Below, piece after piece: positions 6,238 to 15,483 of a stretch of 64,000 bases of DNA. A model generated the notes under the pieces. The model was given only the letters and a program-made list of their open reading frames with translations, was not told the DNA's origin and made no database searches. Origin of the DNA: Verrucomicrobiales bacterium. Lineage in GTDB: Bacteria > Verrucomicrobiota > Verrucomicrobiia > Verrucomicrobiales > DEV007. Positions within the stretch are counted from its first letter, which is position 1. Each line of letters opens with the position of its first letter. The stretch lies in assembly GCA_029213065.1 (NCBI GenBank), contig JARGPH010000001.1, forward strand, positions 248,001 to 312,000, in the 5' to 3' direction. Position numbers and translations under genes: made by a program.

Positions 6238-8487
6238 ATGCCGGAAAATCCCACAGATCCAGCTTCCACGCCCGAGCTTTTACCCCCAAACGGACCGGTA
6301 GAAATCGAAGGAACTGTGTCGTCGATTGTTTTTCATAACGAAGAGAACGGCTATACGATCATGTCGGTCGCTCAGGAGCTTGGTGAGCCGATCACGGTGC
6401 TGGGACGGCTTCCTGCGGTGGTCGAGGGCGAGCAGGTTCGCGTCAGCGGAAATTGGAAAAATGATAAGCGATTCGGTCGTCAAATGGAGGCTTCCTCGAT
6501 CGTCGCGGTCGCTCCGGTGACGAATACGGGGATCGAAAAGTTCCTCGCGAGCGGTTTCATCGACGGCATTGGAAAGGCCTACGCGAAACGCATCGTGAAA
6601 AAATTCGGCGAGGAAACCTTCCGTGTCATCGAGGAGGAGTCTCAAAGGCTCGAGGAGGTCGAGGGAATTGGGAAAGGCCGCCGACAGAAAATCAAGGCAT
6701 CGTGGAAACGGCAGAAGGCGGTGCGGGACATCATGATTTTTCTTCATGGTCACGGTCTCTCGACGGCGCGATCGCTTCGCCTTTACAAAACCTACGGTCC
6801 CGAGGCGGTCAATATTCTGCGCTCCGATCCCTATCGCCTCGCCCGCGAACTCTCAGGAATCGGATTCAAGACCGCTGACGATATTGCGAGTAAGATGGGC
6901 CAGCCCCTCGAGGCGCCTGCGCGAATCGATGCGGGAATCGAATACGTGCTCGATCAGGCGAAGCAGCACGGCCACTGTGCCCTGCCGAGGCCGGAGCTGC
7001 TGAAGGGAGCCGCTGACATTCTCGGCACGGACGGGGAACTGATCGAGGCATCCCTGAACCGGCTCATCCTCACTTCAAAAGTCGTCATCGAGGACGGCAC
7101 CGCCGATCCCCTCGTCTTTTCCGCCCCTCTTTATGAAGCCGAGCAACTCGTGAGCGCAGCAGTTGCTTCACTTTTGCGGGCTGAGCCAAATCTACCCGAA
7201 TTTGATCCGGAGGCTGCGCTTGCCTGGTTCGAGCGCCATCAGAAGCTCACTCTCGGTGCGGAACAGGCTGCCGCGGTGCTCGAAGCGATCAGCCATCGTT
7301 TCCACATCATCACGGGTGGTCCCGGTGTCGGCAAAACCACGATCATGCGGGCAATTCTCGAGATCGTGACCGCTAAGAAGGTGCAGGTCGTTCTCTGCGC
7401 ACCGACAGGTCGTGCCGCGAAACGTCTCTCGGAAAGCACCGGACAGGAAGCCTTCACGATCCACCGGGCTCTCGAGTATCAGCCTGAGGTCGGCTTCACC
7501 CGGAATCAGAACAAGCCGCTCCAGGGAGATCTCTTCGTGGTTGATGAAGCCTCCATGATCGACATCGAATTGATGGCAAGCCTGATGCAGGCCATTCCGC
7601 CGGACGGCAATGTCCTCCTCGTCGGCGATGTCGATCAGCTCCCCTCGGTCGGACCGGGAAATGTCCTTCGCGATTTGATCAACAGCGGTGTCGTCCCCGT
7701 TTCACGTCTCCGGGAAATCTACCGCCAGGCGGCCGAAAGCGACATCGTCACCGCAGCGCACGATATCAACGAAGGGAAAACCCCGCCCCTGAGCAACGCA
7801 AAAGGAAGTGACTTTTTCTTCCTCGAACGCAACGGCCCCGACGCGATTCGCGAGACGCTCGTGCACCTTATCAGGGAGCGGATCCCGGAGGGCTTCAAAC
7901 TCAATCCCCGCGACGACATTCAGGTGCTCACGCCGATGAACAAGCAGTCGCTCGGCACCGCTGAATTGAACAAACTCCTCCAGGAGAATCAAAATCCGCC
8001 GGGTGCTTTCAAACAGGAAATCGAACGATTCAGCAACCTGTTCCGTCAGGGGGATAAAGTCATCCAGACGCGAAACAACTACGAGAAAGAGATTTTCAAC
8101 GGGGACATCGGTCACATTTCCGAGATCACGAACGAACCGGTTTCGATCTACGTGACCTTCGAAGGGAATCGCCGCGTCCATTTCGAACCGGGCGAGCTCG
8201 ATGAGCTCCAGCTCGCGTATGCGATCACGATTCACAAATCGCAGGGTAGCGAATTCCCCGCCATCATCGTTCCCCTCGCCTCTCAGCATTACGTGATGCT
8301 CCAGCGCAATCTCCTCTACACCGCGGTGACCCGGGGGAAATCTCTCGTCATCATTGTGGGCGAGCGGAGAGCCCTCGAAATGGCTCTATCAAACACCACC
8401 AGTTCGATGCGACATTCCGGTCTTTGCCGACAATTGAAGAAGGCTCTCGAAAATCTGGATGCCCCGTCCGATCACTCGAGTATTTGA
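6238..8487 (+). CDS. recD2: ATP-dependent 5'-3' DNA helicase RecD2 (RecD/TraA family)
   Basis: It is a superfamily 1B helicase acting in DNA repair, independent of RecBC. ATG 6238 (MPENPTDPAS, 749 residues) is chosen because the frame upstream overlaps the secG promoter region. An OB-like N-terminal region (EIEGTVSSIVFHNEENGYTI) is followed by helix-hairpin-helix repeats (IDGIGKAYAKRIV; VEGIGKGRRQKI). Then come Walker A GGPGVGKTT, Walker B VVDEASMID, motif III VGDVDQLPSVGPG, and the C-terminal AYAITIHKSQGSEF and LLYTAVTRGKS motifs. The long N-terminus with HhH motifs separates RecD2 from the RecD of RecBCD. Length is normal. Confidence 0.95.
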   Translation: MPENPTDPASTPELLPPNGPVEIEGTVSSIVFHNEENGYTIMSVAQELGEPITVLGRLPAVVEGEQVRVSGNWKNDKRFGRQMEASSIVAVAPVTNTGIEKFLASGFIDGIGKAYAKRIVKKFGEETFRVIEEESQRLEEVEGIGKGRRQKIKASWKRQKAVRDIMIFLHGHGLSTARSLRLYKTYGPEAVNILRSDPYRLARELSGIGFKTADDIASKMGQPLEAPARIDAGIEYVLDQAKQHGHCALPRPELLKGAADILGTDGELIEASLNRLILTSKVVIEDGTADPLVFSAPLYEAEQLVSAAVASLLRAEPNLPEFDPEAALAWFERHQKLTLGAEQAAAVLEAISHRFHIITGGPGVGKTTIMRAILEIVTAKKVQVVLCAPTGRAAKRLSESTGQEAFTIHRALEYQPEVGFTRNQNKPLQGDLFVVDEASMIDIELMASLMQAIPPDGNVLLVGDVDQLPSVGPGNVLRDLINSGVVPVSRLREIYRQAAESDIVTAAHDINEGKTPPLSNAKGSDFFFLERNGPDAIRETLVHLIRERIPEGFKLNPRDDIQVLTPMNKQSLGTAELNKLLQENQNPPGAFKQEIERFSNLFRQGDKVIQTRNNYEKEIFNGDIGHISEITNEPVSIYVTFEGNRRVHFEPGELDELQLAYAITIHKSQGSEFPAIIVPLASQHYVMLQRNLLYTAVTRGKSLVIIVGERRALEMALSNTTSSMRHSGLCRQLKKALENLDAPSDHSSI

Positions 8488-8912
8488 ATATCACCGCCGG
8501 GAGTCGCGCCCGGCACCGCAGGGCCCTCTGGTTCCGACGCGGTGTAATTCATCAGAACCTGATTCCCCGTCGCGGGAACGCCGCTGAGAATATCGGCGGT
8601 CAAAAACTGCCCGCGTCGCGCGGGACTGACCTGAGCGCTCGCAACAGGCGCGCCCCCGGGGCCGATGATATCGATCATCGTTCCCGGCTCGATTTTCAAC
8701 GCCCGCGAGGAACGAATCAGAACGAACTTGCCCCCGTCATTCACAAGGTGAACCGTCCCGATCGGAATCTGCATTGATCCGACTCGTTCAGCCATAGTCG
8801 GTTCAGCTTTCTTGTTCTTCTTCTTTCTGCCGAGCGTCCGGCAACTCGAGAGCGATCCGAAGAGGGAAAGGAGAAGAAGCGCATGACAGAATTTGATTGA
8901 GAATAAACGCAC
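8472..8912 (-). CDS. Putative lipoprotein, unknown function
   Basis: With a GTG start at 8912 the product has 146 residues, beginning with a basic and hydrophobic stretch that ends in a lipobox (LFGSLSSC, Cys about residue 24), so it is probably a lipid-anchored envelope protein. A Lys-rich linker (GRKKKNKKAE) leads to a beta-rich domain (IGTVHLVNDGGKFVLIRS ... LKIEPGTMIDIIGPGG ... GQFLTADILSG) resembling small barrel folds such as FlgT_C-like domains. I cannot name the family. An ATG at 8975 is also possible but would add 21 residues and overlap the opposite gene. The end overlaps recD2 by 16 bases (convergent). Confidence 0.65.
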   Translation of the reverse strand: MRLFSIKFCHALLLLSLFGSLSSCRTLGRKKKNKKAEPTMAERVGSMQIPIGTVHLVNDGGKFVLIRSSRALKIEPGTMIDIIGPGGAPVASAQVSPARRGQFLTADILSGVPATGNQVLMNYTASEPEGPAVPGATPGGDIQILE

Positions 8913-8973
8913 GCGGTGAGAATGAAGGATCTTGCCAAAGAAATCAAGAAACTCGCGCGTCCCTTTTTTAACC

Positions 8974-9387
8974 ATGAATCTCTTCGTCTACGGCACCCTC
9001 CTCGTCCCCAAAATCTGGGAGACCGTCTCCGGCATCACTGACTCAACAGGAGAAGATGGATCCATCTACGGCTACCGGATCTATCGCGTTGAGGGCGGCG
9101 ATTTCCCGGGCATCGTCGAAACGGGAGAAAAGAATGACGGTGTCCCCGGTCGAGTTTTCTACCATCTTCCCGAGCGGGCCATCGAGCGGCTCGATGCCTA
9201 CGAAGACACCTTCTACGAGCGTCGCGAGGTCACCGTGCAGCTCGCCAATGGAAAGACAACTCAAGCGCATGCCTACGTCGTTCCGGAATCGATTGCGACG
9301 CAGATTTTGTCACCGGCCCCCTGGACTCTTGAGTGGTTCGAAGAGCACGCCCTCGAATCTTACTGGGCAAGGCTTTTCGAATCCTAG
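8974..9387 (+). CDS. Gamma-glutamylcyclotransferase / AIG2-like protein
   Basis: The 137-residue protein starts MNLFVYGTLL, where the YGTL motif forms the substrate-binding loop of this fold. The likely catalytic Glu is in DAYEDTFYERREV. The rest (GYRIYRVEGGDFPGIV, VPGRVFYHLP) fits the family. Enzymes of this fold remove gamma-glutamyl groups as 5-oxoproline, but the natural substrate cannot be read from sequence. An upstream ATG at 8932 would overlap the divergent lipoprotein gene, so the one at 8974 was chosen. Confidence 0.85.
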   Translation: MNLFVYGTLLVPKIWETVSGITDSTGEDGSIYGYRIYRVEGGDFPGIVETGEKNDGVPGRVFYHLPERAIERLDAYEDTFYERREVTVQLANGKTTQAHAYVVPESIATQILSPAPWTLEWFEEHALESYWARLFES

Positions 9388-9582
9388 AAGCGCCCTGCAG
9401 AAGCCAGCCGAACACTCCCGCCTCCCCTGTAGGCGATGGCCGCGACTTCGCTCTTCGAAGCATTCGGACACCCTCAACGATCTGTCCGAGCCCGCGGGAC
9501 GGGGACACTTTATCTCGGCTACAGCGCTTTCACGTGTCATTACCGCGCTGGATTTTGAGGGCAATCTTTGCCACCTTCGGGC

Positions 9583-11019
9583 ATGTCAAAGCCTCTCGTA
9601 TTTTTCCTCGCGGCATTCGCGATATTCACAGCCCCTCTCGCGGCCGCCGAAAAGCCCAACTTAATTTTTATTCTCGCAGACGATTTAGGCTACGGGGATG
9701 TCGGCTGTTTCGGTCAGGAAAAAATCAAAACGCCCCGGATCGACGCGATGGCGGAAAAGGGCCTGAAGCTCACAGACTTCTACGCGGGGGCACCGGTCTG
9801 CGCGCCTTCGCGATCCGTGCTCATGACGGGACAGGACACCGGCCACACCTGGGTGCGCGGCAATGCCGGAGGCTCTGACCGATCCGCGCAAACCCTGCGC
9901 ACCGCTGACATCACCGTCGCGGAAAAGCTGAAAGAAGCCGGTTACGACACTGCGCTGATCGGGAAGTGGGGCCTCGGCGAGATTGGCTCGGTCGGTCATC
10001 CCAACCGTCAGGGCTTTGACTATTTTTACGGCTATCTCAATCAACGTCACGCCCACAATTTCTACCCCAAATTCCTCGTCCGCGACGAAACGATCGTTCC
10101 CTTGAAGAACACGGAATCACCGGAGTGGGTCAGCATCCGCGAAGGCCAGGGCAAATCAGACGACGGCGCCGGTTTTGCGACGCCTGACGGAAAGGTCGAA
10201 TACTCACATGACCTCATCGCCGACGAAGCGCTCCAGTGGATCGACGACAAAGGCAAACAGGACGATCCCTTTTTCCTCTACCTCGCGCTGACGGTTCCCC
10301 ACGCCAACAACGAGGCCGGTCGTGCCCTCGGTAACGGCCAGGAAGTGCCGGACTACGGTATCTACGCGGACAAAGACTGGCCCGATCCGGACAAGGGACA
10401 GGCGGCGATGATCTCACGGATGGACAAAGACGTTGGCCGCATTCTCGACAAACTCGACGAGCTGGAGATCAGCGACAACACTCTCGTGATTTTCACCTCC
10501 GACAACGGCCACCACAAAGAGGGCGGCAACAATCCCGAATTCTTCGACGCGAACGGCCCTCTCAAAGGCATGAAACGCGACCTCACCGAAGGCGGCATTC
10601 GCGTGCCGACGGTGGCCTACTGGCCCGGCACGGTGAAAGCCGGCACGGAGTCAAACCACGCCTCCGGCTTCATGGACTGGATGGCAACGGCCTGTGAGCT
10701 CGCCGGAGTCGAGGCACCTGAAAACCTCCAATCGATCAGCTTTGTTCCGACGCTCAAAGGTGACACAGCAGCTCAGAAAAAGCCCGAATTTCTCTACTGG
10801 GAATTTTACGAGAGAGGTAGCAAACAGGCGGTGCGCTTCGGCGACTGGAAGGCAATTCGACGTCCCATGTTCACCGGAGAGATCGAGCTGTTTGATCTCA
10901 GTAAAGATCTCGGCGAGGAAAACAATCTTGCGGCATCACATCCTGACAAAGTGGCACAGGCGAAAGCCATGATGGAAAAAGCCCACGTCGACAACCCCAA
11001 CTGGAAAGTTCGGAAATAG
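9583..11019 (+). CDS. Secreted sulfatase (arylsulfatase family)
   Basis: It hydrolyses sulfate esters, probably on glycans, in the periplasm or outside. ATG 9583 gives [12 protein letters not shown]..., a clear signal peptide ending near AAAEKPN. Metal ligands lie in [11 protein letters not shown]. The formylglycine site is C73-A-P-S-R (CxPSR), then [10 protein letters not shown] second metal-binding set ([14 protein letters not shown]) and the C-terminal subdomain ([24 protein letters not shown]) are complete. Total 478 residues, normal for S1 sulfatases. No maturation enzyme is in the window. The next gene is convergent. Confidence 0.93.
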   Translation: MSKPLVFFLAAFAIFTAPLAAAEKPNLIFILADDLGYGDVGCFGQEKIKTPRIDAMAEKGLKLTDFYAGAPVCAPSRSVLMTGQDTGHTWVRGNAGGSDRSAQTLRTADITVAEKLKEAGYDTALIGKWGLGEIGSVGHPNRQGFDYFYGYLNQRHAHNFYPKFLVRDETIVPLKNTESPEWVSIREGQGKSDDGAGFATPDGKVEYSHDLIADEALQWIDDKGKQDDPFFLYLALTVPHANNEAGRALGNGQEVPDYGIYADKDWPDPDKGQAAMISRMDKDVGRILDKLDELEISDNTLVIFTSDNGHHKEGGNNPEFFDANGPLKGMKRDLTEGGIRVPTVAYWPGTVKAGTESNHASGFMDWMATACELAGVEAPENLQSISFVPTLKGDTAAQKKPEFLYWEFYERGSKQAVRFGDWKAIRRPMFTGEIELFDLSKDLGEENNLAASHPDKVAQAKAMMEKAHVDNPNWKVRK

Positions 11020-11052
11020 GCTTTCGAGAGGGCCGGAGCGAGGTGAACACGA

Positions 11053-12210
11053 TCAGTTCACCTCCGGCTCTGCCGCGAGGATTTTGAACCCCGGAGAGCC
11101 CGCCCGCGAAGGCAGAGCCTGCCGGACTTTTGACCTCGCCGTCGGAGTTCGTCCCCGCTTGTCGGTCAGATTCGGAACGACGAGCATAGGGGCATTTTCA
11201 AACTGATCCACAATCCGGGCCGCAGCCAATACCGGCATATCCGAGAACAAACCGCCGTGCGGAGCGGGATTGCTGAAAGCCTGAATTCGACCGTAGAATC
11301 GAAGTCCCAGTGAGGCGCAATTTTTCCGGAAGACCCTGAAACTGCCGGCCTGATGAGGCTCGCCGGAAGCGGCGAAGTTATCCAGGAGGATTTTCTGCTC
11401 CTCCATCACCGGCAGGAACCAGAGGTTCACGTAGCAATTGCGGTACTCCGTTTGGGTGTAGATCCAATCGTAGAGATTCTCGGTGAACGCTTTTAACTTC
11501 AAACGGTTGTGAATATTCACCGCCTCGGTCACGCGGGGGACGCGGTCCTCTCGCCAGGGAGCACGAAAATCAAAGAGGACATCGCCGTCGGGATCCCCTC
11601 CCCGCTCTCTCAGCGCAAAGCAGAAATGCCCCGCACTCTCTTTCTCCCCTTTGTAATCGTAGTGGATATTGATGATCACGAGATGGTGGTCACGACGGGG
11701 CTTCAGCCGGTTACCCATCCTGACATCCCACCAGGCATTGAGAACAGGGTCGGCAACAGGAACCCCTGTGAGACGCTTGCCGGCGAGGTCGAGGAAGATC
11801 CCGCGATTCATTTCGACGAGCTCATCCATATTGAGCTTTTTCTCATTCCAGTTTCGTGCCGACTGAGAAACCACTTTCGAGAAAAACCGATTCGCGAGAC
11901 CTTTCGCAATGAGGGAGCGAACTTCGGCGTCACTCGCGGTTGCACCGGCCGTGACTCTGATGACGCTACGCGTGGGCGTTTTATCAAACCCTTTCCCTGC
12001 GGTGAAAACGCCTGTCTTCGAGAGGGAGACCGTTTCGACTCCGATAGGATGGCGTTTCACACGGACCTCGGGATTGCCGAAGAGCAATTGAAAGGCCGGC
12101 GGATACTCAAGCCAGTCCTCGACCGTTTCAGCCCGAACTGATCCCGCGAGGTGGCCGTTTGAAAACAAGAGGCCGAAAAAGATGAAGGTGGTGAAACGCA
12201 ACACGGTCAT
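11053..12210 (-). CDS. Exported DUF4105-like protein, unknown function
   Basis: The 385-residue product has an N-terminal signal peptide (FTTFIFFGLLFSNGHLAGSVRA). The middle contains HLVIINIHYDYKGEKESAGHFCFALRER split around a conserved-looking GHFCFAL block. Further on are NCYVNLWFLPVMEEQ and FRVFRKNCASLGLRFY. The His block plus the later NCAS motif resembles DUF4105/Lnb N-terminal domains, a papain-like fold in envelope proteins. If so, Cys of NCAS and His of GHF could be catalytic. This is a tentative assignment. It is convergent with the sulfatase and divergent from the next gene. Confidence 0.55.
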   Translation of the reverse strand: MTVLRFTTFIFFGLLFSNGHLAGSVRAETVEDWLEYPPAFQLLFGNPEVRVKRHPIGVETVSLSKTGVFTAGKGFDKTPTRSVIRVTAGATASDAEVRSLIAKGLANRFFSKVVSQSARNWNEKKLNMDELVEMNRGIFLDLAGKRLTGVPVADPVLNAWWDVRMGNRLKPRRDHHLVIINIHYDYKGEKESAGHFCFALRERGGDPDGDVLFDFRAPWREDRVPRVTEAVNIHNRLKLKAFTENLYDWIYTQTEYRNCYVNLWFLPVMEEQKILLDNFAASGEPHQAGSFRVFRKNCASLGLRFYGRIQAFSNPAPHGGLFSDMPVLAAARIVDQFENAPMLVVPNLTDKRGRTPTARSKVRQALPSRAGSPGFKILAAEPEVN

Positions 12211-12355
12211 GCTTCCTCTTTCATAGCAAGCCCCGCCAGCGAATCAATCAAGAAACGTAAAATGAATTGTCACTTGGCAGGATATTGACGGGACAGGGAT
12301 CAGGGAAACGCGCCATTGCCACCGCTCTTAAAAACGTTCACCTTTTGCGAAATTT

Positions 12356-14968
12356 ATGAGCCGTCTTATCACTTTTTCAACGTTCGCCCTCGGAGCGTCC
12401 CTCTATTTCAGCCCCGCTTTTGCACAGGATGCTGCTCATTTGGCCCTCGAATCGGAGTTCGGCTCCTTTGTCGAAGAAGGCTTTCCGTATTTCACCCAAA
12501 CCGTGGATGCCCGGGAATTCGGTGAAAACGCCGAACCCACCAACCTGACGCCGCGCGGCATCGTCGTGAAGGCCGGCAACGGGTATTTCGGCTGTTTCGA
12601 TCCCGACCTGCTCCGCTGGTCCCTGATCTGGAAAGCAACTGACGAGGGCGAATACCTCTCCATGGACGGAATGGCCCCGGGCAGTTACCGGCTCCCGAAT
12701 CGCAAATCATCGGCCGGCCAGGACAGCCTACCGAAGCCGAAAGGAACGGCGATCTACCAATCTCCCGCTTTGCCCGGCGTCGCGGTGGGTGACGATGCTG
12801 GAGACAAAGATCCACGAAATCATGATGGCGCCGATGAAGGCGAAGTCGGACTCGGCCCGATTCCGGTAGAGCTGGGAAGATTCTCCGGAATCCGGCTCAC
12901 TGAGAACGGCGCGCAGATTGAGTATGAAATCGCGGGAGTGAAGGTGACTGAGTATTTGGAGGTGACCGATAAAATTTCCCGGGTCATCACCGTCGAACCG
13001 CAATCCGAGAAGACAATCAAGGTTCGTTCGGAATCGGGCTTCACGAAAGTGGGTAGTACCAAGAGTGCTCCGATCCGGCTCAGCTATGGGAAAGTGGACG
13101 GCCCTCCACTTTCCCCAACCAAGATCGACCCGTCCAAAAAACGCTGGACCGAAACGGTGACGCTTCCAACGCCTCCACCTGCAACCGGCGGCACGTCCTA
13201 CCTCACCTTCGACACCCTTCCCCTCCCCACGCAGAACCCGTGGAAGCGGAACGTCCGTCTCAGCGGTTTCGATTTTTTCTCCGATGGGCAGGCTGTGATT
13301 TGCTCTTTCGACGGGGATGTTTGGCTCATTGACGGGCTCGTCGAGGACAGCAAGGAACTTAAATGGACGCGCTTTGCCTCCGGCCTTCATGAACCGATGA
13401 ACGTCTGCATCGTCGACGACGTAATCTATGTGTCAGATCGCAACGGCATTGTCCGGCTCCACGACACCGACAAGAACGGCGAGGCGGACTGGTATGAGAA
13501 CTTTTCCAACATCGTCAGTCAAACCGCTGAGACGCGTGAGTTCGCGATGGACATGATCGCGACCAGAGAGGGAACCTTCCTCCTCGCGAAAGGCGGTCAG
13601 GTTGGCTCGACGCGCGGACGGCACAACGGAACCGTAATCGAAGTCTCCGCAGATGGACGCTCCTTTGAGATTCTTTCAACCGGCCTGCGTCAGCCTTACC
13701 TCGGCTACAATTCAGAAACCGGCATGATCACTTCGAGCGATCAGCAGGGAAACTGGAAACCGGCCACGCCGATTTACCAGATTGAACGCGGCAAGTATTT
13801 CGGCTTTCAACCCGCGAAGTTCAAAGAAAAAGCGGTTCACCCCGCCTCGATTGATCCGCCGGAACTCTGGATTCCCCACTTCATCAACCAGTCAGGCGCC
13901 TCGCAGGTCTGGATGAACGGATCGGTGAATATGGGGGCACTGAACGGGGATCTCATTCACATCGGCTACAACCGCCCCGAACTTTTCAAGATCTATCTCA
14001 GCGAAACACGCGAGCAGGGGGCGGTCGTTCCGCTTCTTGCCGGGTTTCCCGCCGGACTTCTCAAAGGGCGTATCAACCCCAACGACGGTCGACTTTATGT
14101 CTCCGGCTTCGAAGTCTGGGGCACCTCAGGAACCGATGTGAGCGGACTCTACAGGGTCAGGCCTACGGCCCAACCCTCCTGGATCCCCCGCCGTATCGAG
14201 GCGGCGAAGCGGGGCCTGCTACTCAGTTTCGATCAACCGCTCGATCCGAAGCTCGCCGGGGAAATCGGCCGCTATTCCGCGGACCGGTGGAACTACAAGC
14301 AGACTCACAACTACGGGTCCGGAAACTACATGCTCAACGGCGAGCCCGGCCAGGAATCCATTCCCGTCGCCAGCGCGATGCTCTCGAAGGACAAAAAGTC
14401 CCTCTTCCTCGGTATCCCCGACATGATGCCATCAGACTCCCTTCGCATCACCTACCGCCTCCCCGTTCCCGACCGACTCGATGTCGAGAGCGCTTACCTC
14501 ACGATGCGGGCGCTGCCTTCGGTGGATCTCACCGAAGAGGGATTTGCGACGAACGAGGTGAACCTCAAAATTGATCCCTCGCTCACGAAAGCGGCGGAGA
14601 AAGTCGAACCAACCGCAGAGCTCGGAAAGCAGGTCGCAATGCAATACGGCTGCATCGCCTGCCATGCCACCGGAGAAGGCCCTGCCCCGGTCGCCTCGCC
14701 CGCCACCGCTGAAGGGGGCGCTCAGGTTGCGGTCGGTCCACCCTGGACCGGCTTATGGAAATCAAAACGCGTCTTCACCGATGGCTCCTTCATTAGAGCC
14801 GCCGACGAAACTTATCTGAAAGAATCTATTCTCGATCCGGGACGTCGTGTCGCCGAAGGGTTTGACTCCGTGAAAACCGGAGTGGGAATGCCTTCCTATC
14901 TCGGTGTCCTCAAGGAACACGAAATCGATTCGGTGATCCTTTACATCAAAACGCTTCAGAAAAAATGA
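12356..14968 (+). CDS. DUF6797 / beta-propeller protein with C-terminal cytochrome c domain
   Basis: The 870-residue exported protein starts MSRLITFSTFALGASLYFSPAFAQDA (signal peptide, residues 1-23). It has an N-terminal DUF6797-type region (FGCFDPDLLRWSLIWKA, LPGVAVGD), then a glucose/sorbosone-dehydrogenase-like propeller (FSDGQAVICSFDGDVWLID; GLHEPMNVCIVDDVIYVSDRNGIVRL; GLRQPYLGYN). At the end is one c-type haem site CIACH (near residue 766) with a distal GMPSYLG Met. Such proteins are typical of PVC bacteria and are thought to oxidise sugars in the periplasm, but the substrate is unknown. It stands alone as a transcription unit. Confidence 0.85.
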   Translation: MSRLITFSTFALGASLYFSPAFAQDAAHLALESEFGSFVEEGFPYFTQTVDAREFGENAEPTNLTPRGIVVKAGNGYFGCFDPDLLRWSLIWKATDEGEYLSMDGMAPGSYRLPNRKSSAGQDSLPKPKGTAIYQSPALPGVAVGDDAGDKDPRNHDGADEGEVGLGPIPVELGRFSGIRLTENGAQIEYEIAGVKVTEYLEVTDKISRVITVEPQSEKTIKVRSESGFTKVGSTKSAPIRLSYGKVDGPPLSPTKIDPSKKRWTETVTLPTPPPATGGTSYLTFDTLPLPTQNPWKRNVRLSGFDFFSDGQAVICSFDGDVWLIDGLVEDSKELKWTRFASGLHEPMNVCIVDDVIYVSDRNGIVRLHDTDKNGEADWYENFSNIVSQTAETREFAMDMIATREGTFLLAKGGQVGSTRGRHNGTVIEVSADGRSFEILSTGLRQPYLGYNSETGMITSSDQQGNWKPATPIYQIERGKYFGFQPAKFKEKAVHPASIDPPELWIPHFINQSGASQVWMNGSVNMGALNGDLIHIGYNRPELFKIYLSETREQGAVVPLLAGFPAGLLKGRINPNDGRLYVSGFEVWGTSGTDVSGLYRVRPTAQPSWIPRRIEAAKRGLLLSFDQPLDPKLAGEIGRYSADRWNYKQTHNYGSGNYMLNGEPGQESIPVASAMLSKDKKSLFLGIPDMMPSDSLRITYRLPVPDRLDVESAYLTMRALPSVDLTEEGFATNEVNLKIDPSLTKAAEKVEPTAELGKQVAMQYGCIACHATGEGPAPVASPATAEGGAQVAVGPPWTGLWKSKRVFTDGSFIRAADETYLKESILDPGRRVAEGFDSVKTGVGMPSYLGVLKEHEIDSVILYIKTLQKK

Positions 14969-15028
14969 CCCTCCGCCTCGCATTTCTCTTCGCCACAACC
15001 GCGAAATAGTGAAAAATACAGTGACTCT

Positions 15029-15079
15029 AACAGGGTTGATAAATTAAGTTTCTATTCAAAAGTTCAGGTCACTGATTCA
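15029..15079 (+). repeat. Dispersed intergenic repeat, copy 1
   Basis: AACAGGGTTGA (15029-15039) and TCAGGTCACTGATTCA (15064-15079) lie in the 200 bp gap before xseB. The same two blocks recur near 50.77 kb, and the first near 31.51 kb. The adjacent bases GATTCAGAACCCTGAATC form a small palindrome. Confidence 0.6.
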
Positions 15080-15168
15080 GAACCCTGAATCAAAAGGCTT
15101 GAACTCAAGCCGTTCCACGCGAAGAAATAGGAGTTCCGCAGACAAACGCGTTCTCCCGGATTGATACT

Positions 15169-15483
15169 ATGCCCAAAGCTAAAAACAGCTCAGCCGACAC
15201 AGAATCTGCTCTCCCCTTTGAGCAGGCTTTGACGCAGCTTGAGGATCTCGTTCGGGAGATGGAGTCAGATGAGCTCCCTCTCGAAGAGTTGATCCAAAAG
15301 TATGAGCAGGGAACCCAGTTGCATCGTGTATGCGAGAAAAGGCTGGATGAAGCGCAGGGACGTATCGAAATGATCCGTAAGAAACGCAACGGCGAAACCG
15401 TAGTGGAACCCTTCGACGAAAATGCCGAATCCGCCCCCGTCGAAGAAACCAACGACTCTAAAGAGAATGGAGAACTATTTTGA
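15169..15483 (+). CDS. xseB: Exodeoxyribonuclease VII small subunit
   Basis: The 104-residue protein contains the XseB signature LPFEQALTQLEDLVREMESD, then LPLEELIQKYEQGTQLHRVCEKRLDEAQGRIEMI, two helices that bind the XseA large subunit. The family is usually 70-85 residues. The surplus here is an acidic C-terminal tail. xseA is not in the window. The 3' end overlaps the dxs start by 17 bases, implying co-transcription and translational coupling with dxs, a common pairing. Confidence 0.93.
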   Translation: MPKAKNSSADTESALPFEQALTQLEDLVREMESDELPLEELIQKYEQGTQLHRVCEKRLDEAQGRIEMIRKKRNGETVVEPFDENAESAPVEETNDSKENGELF

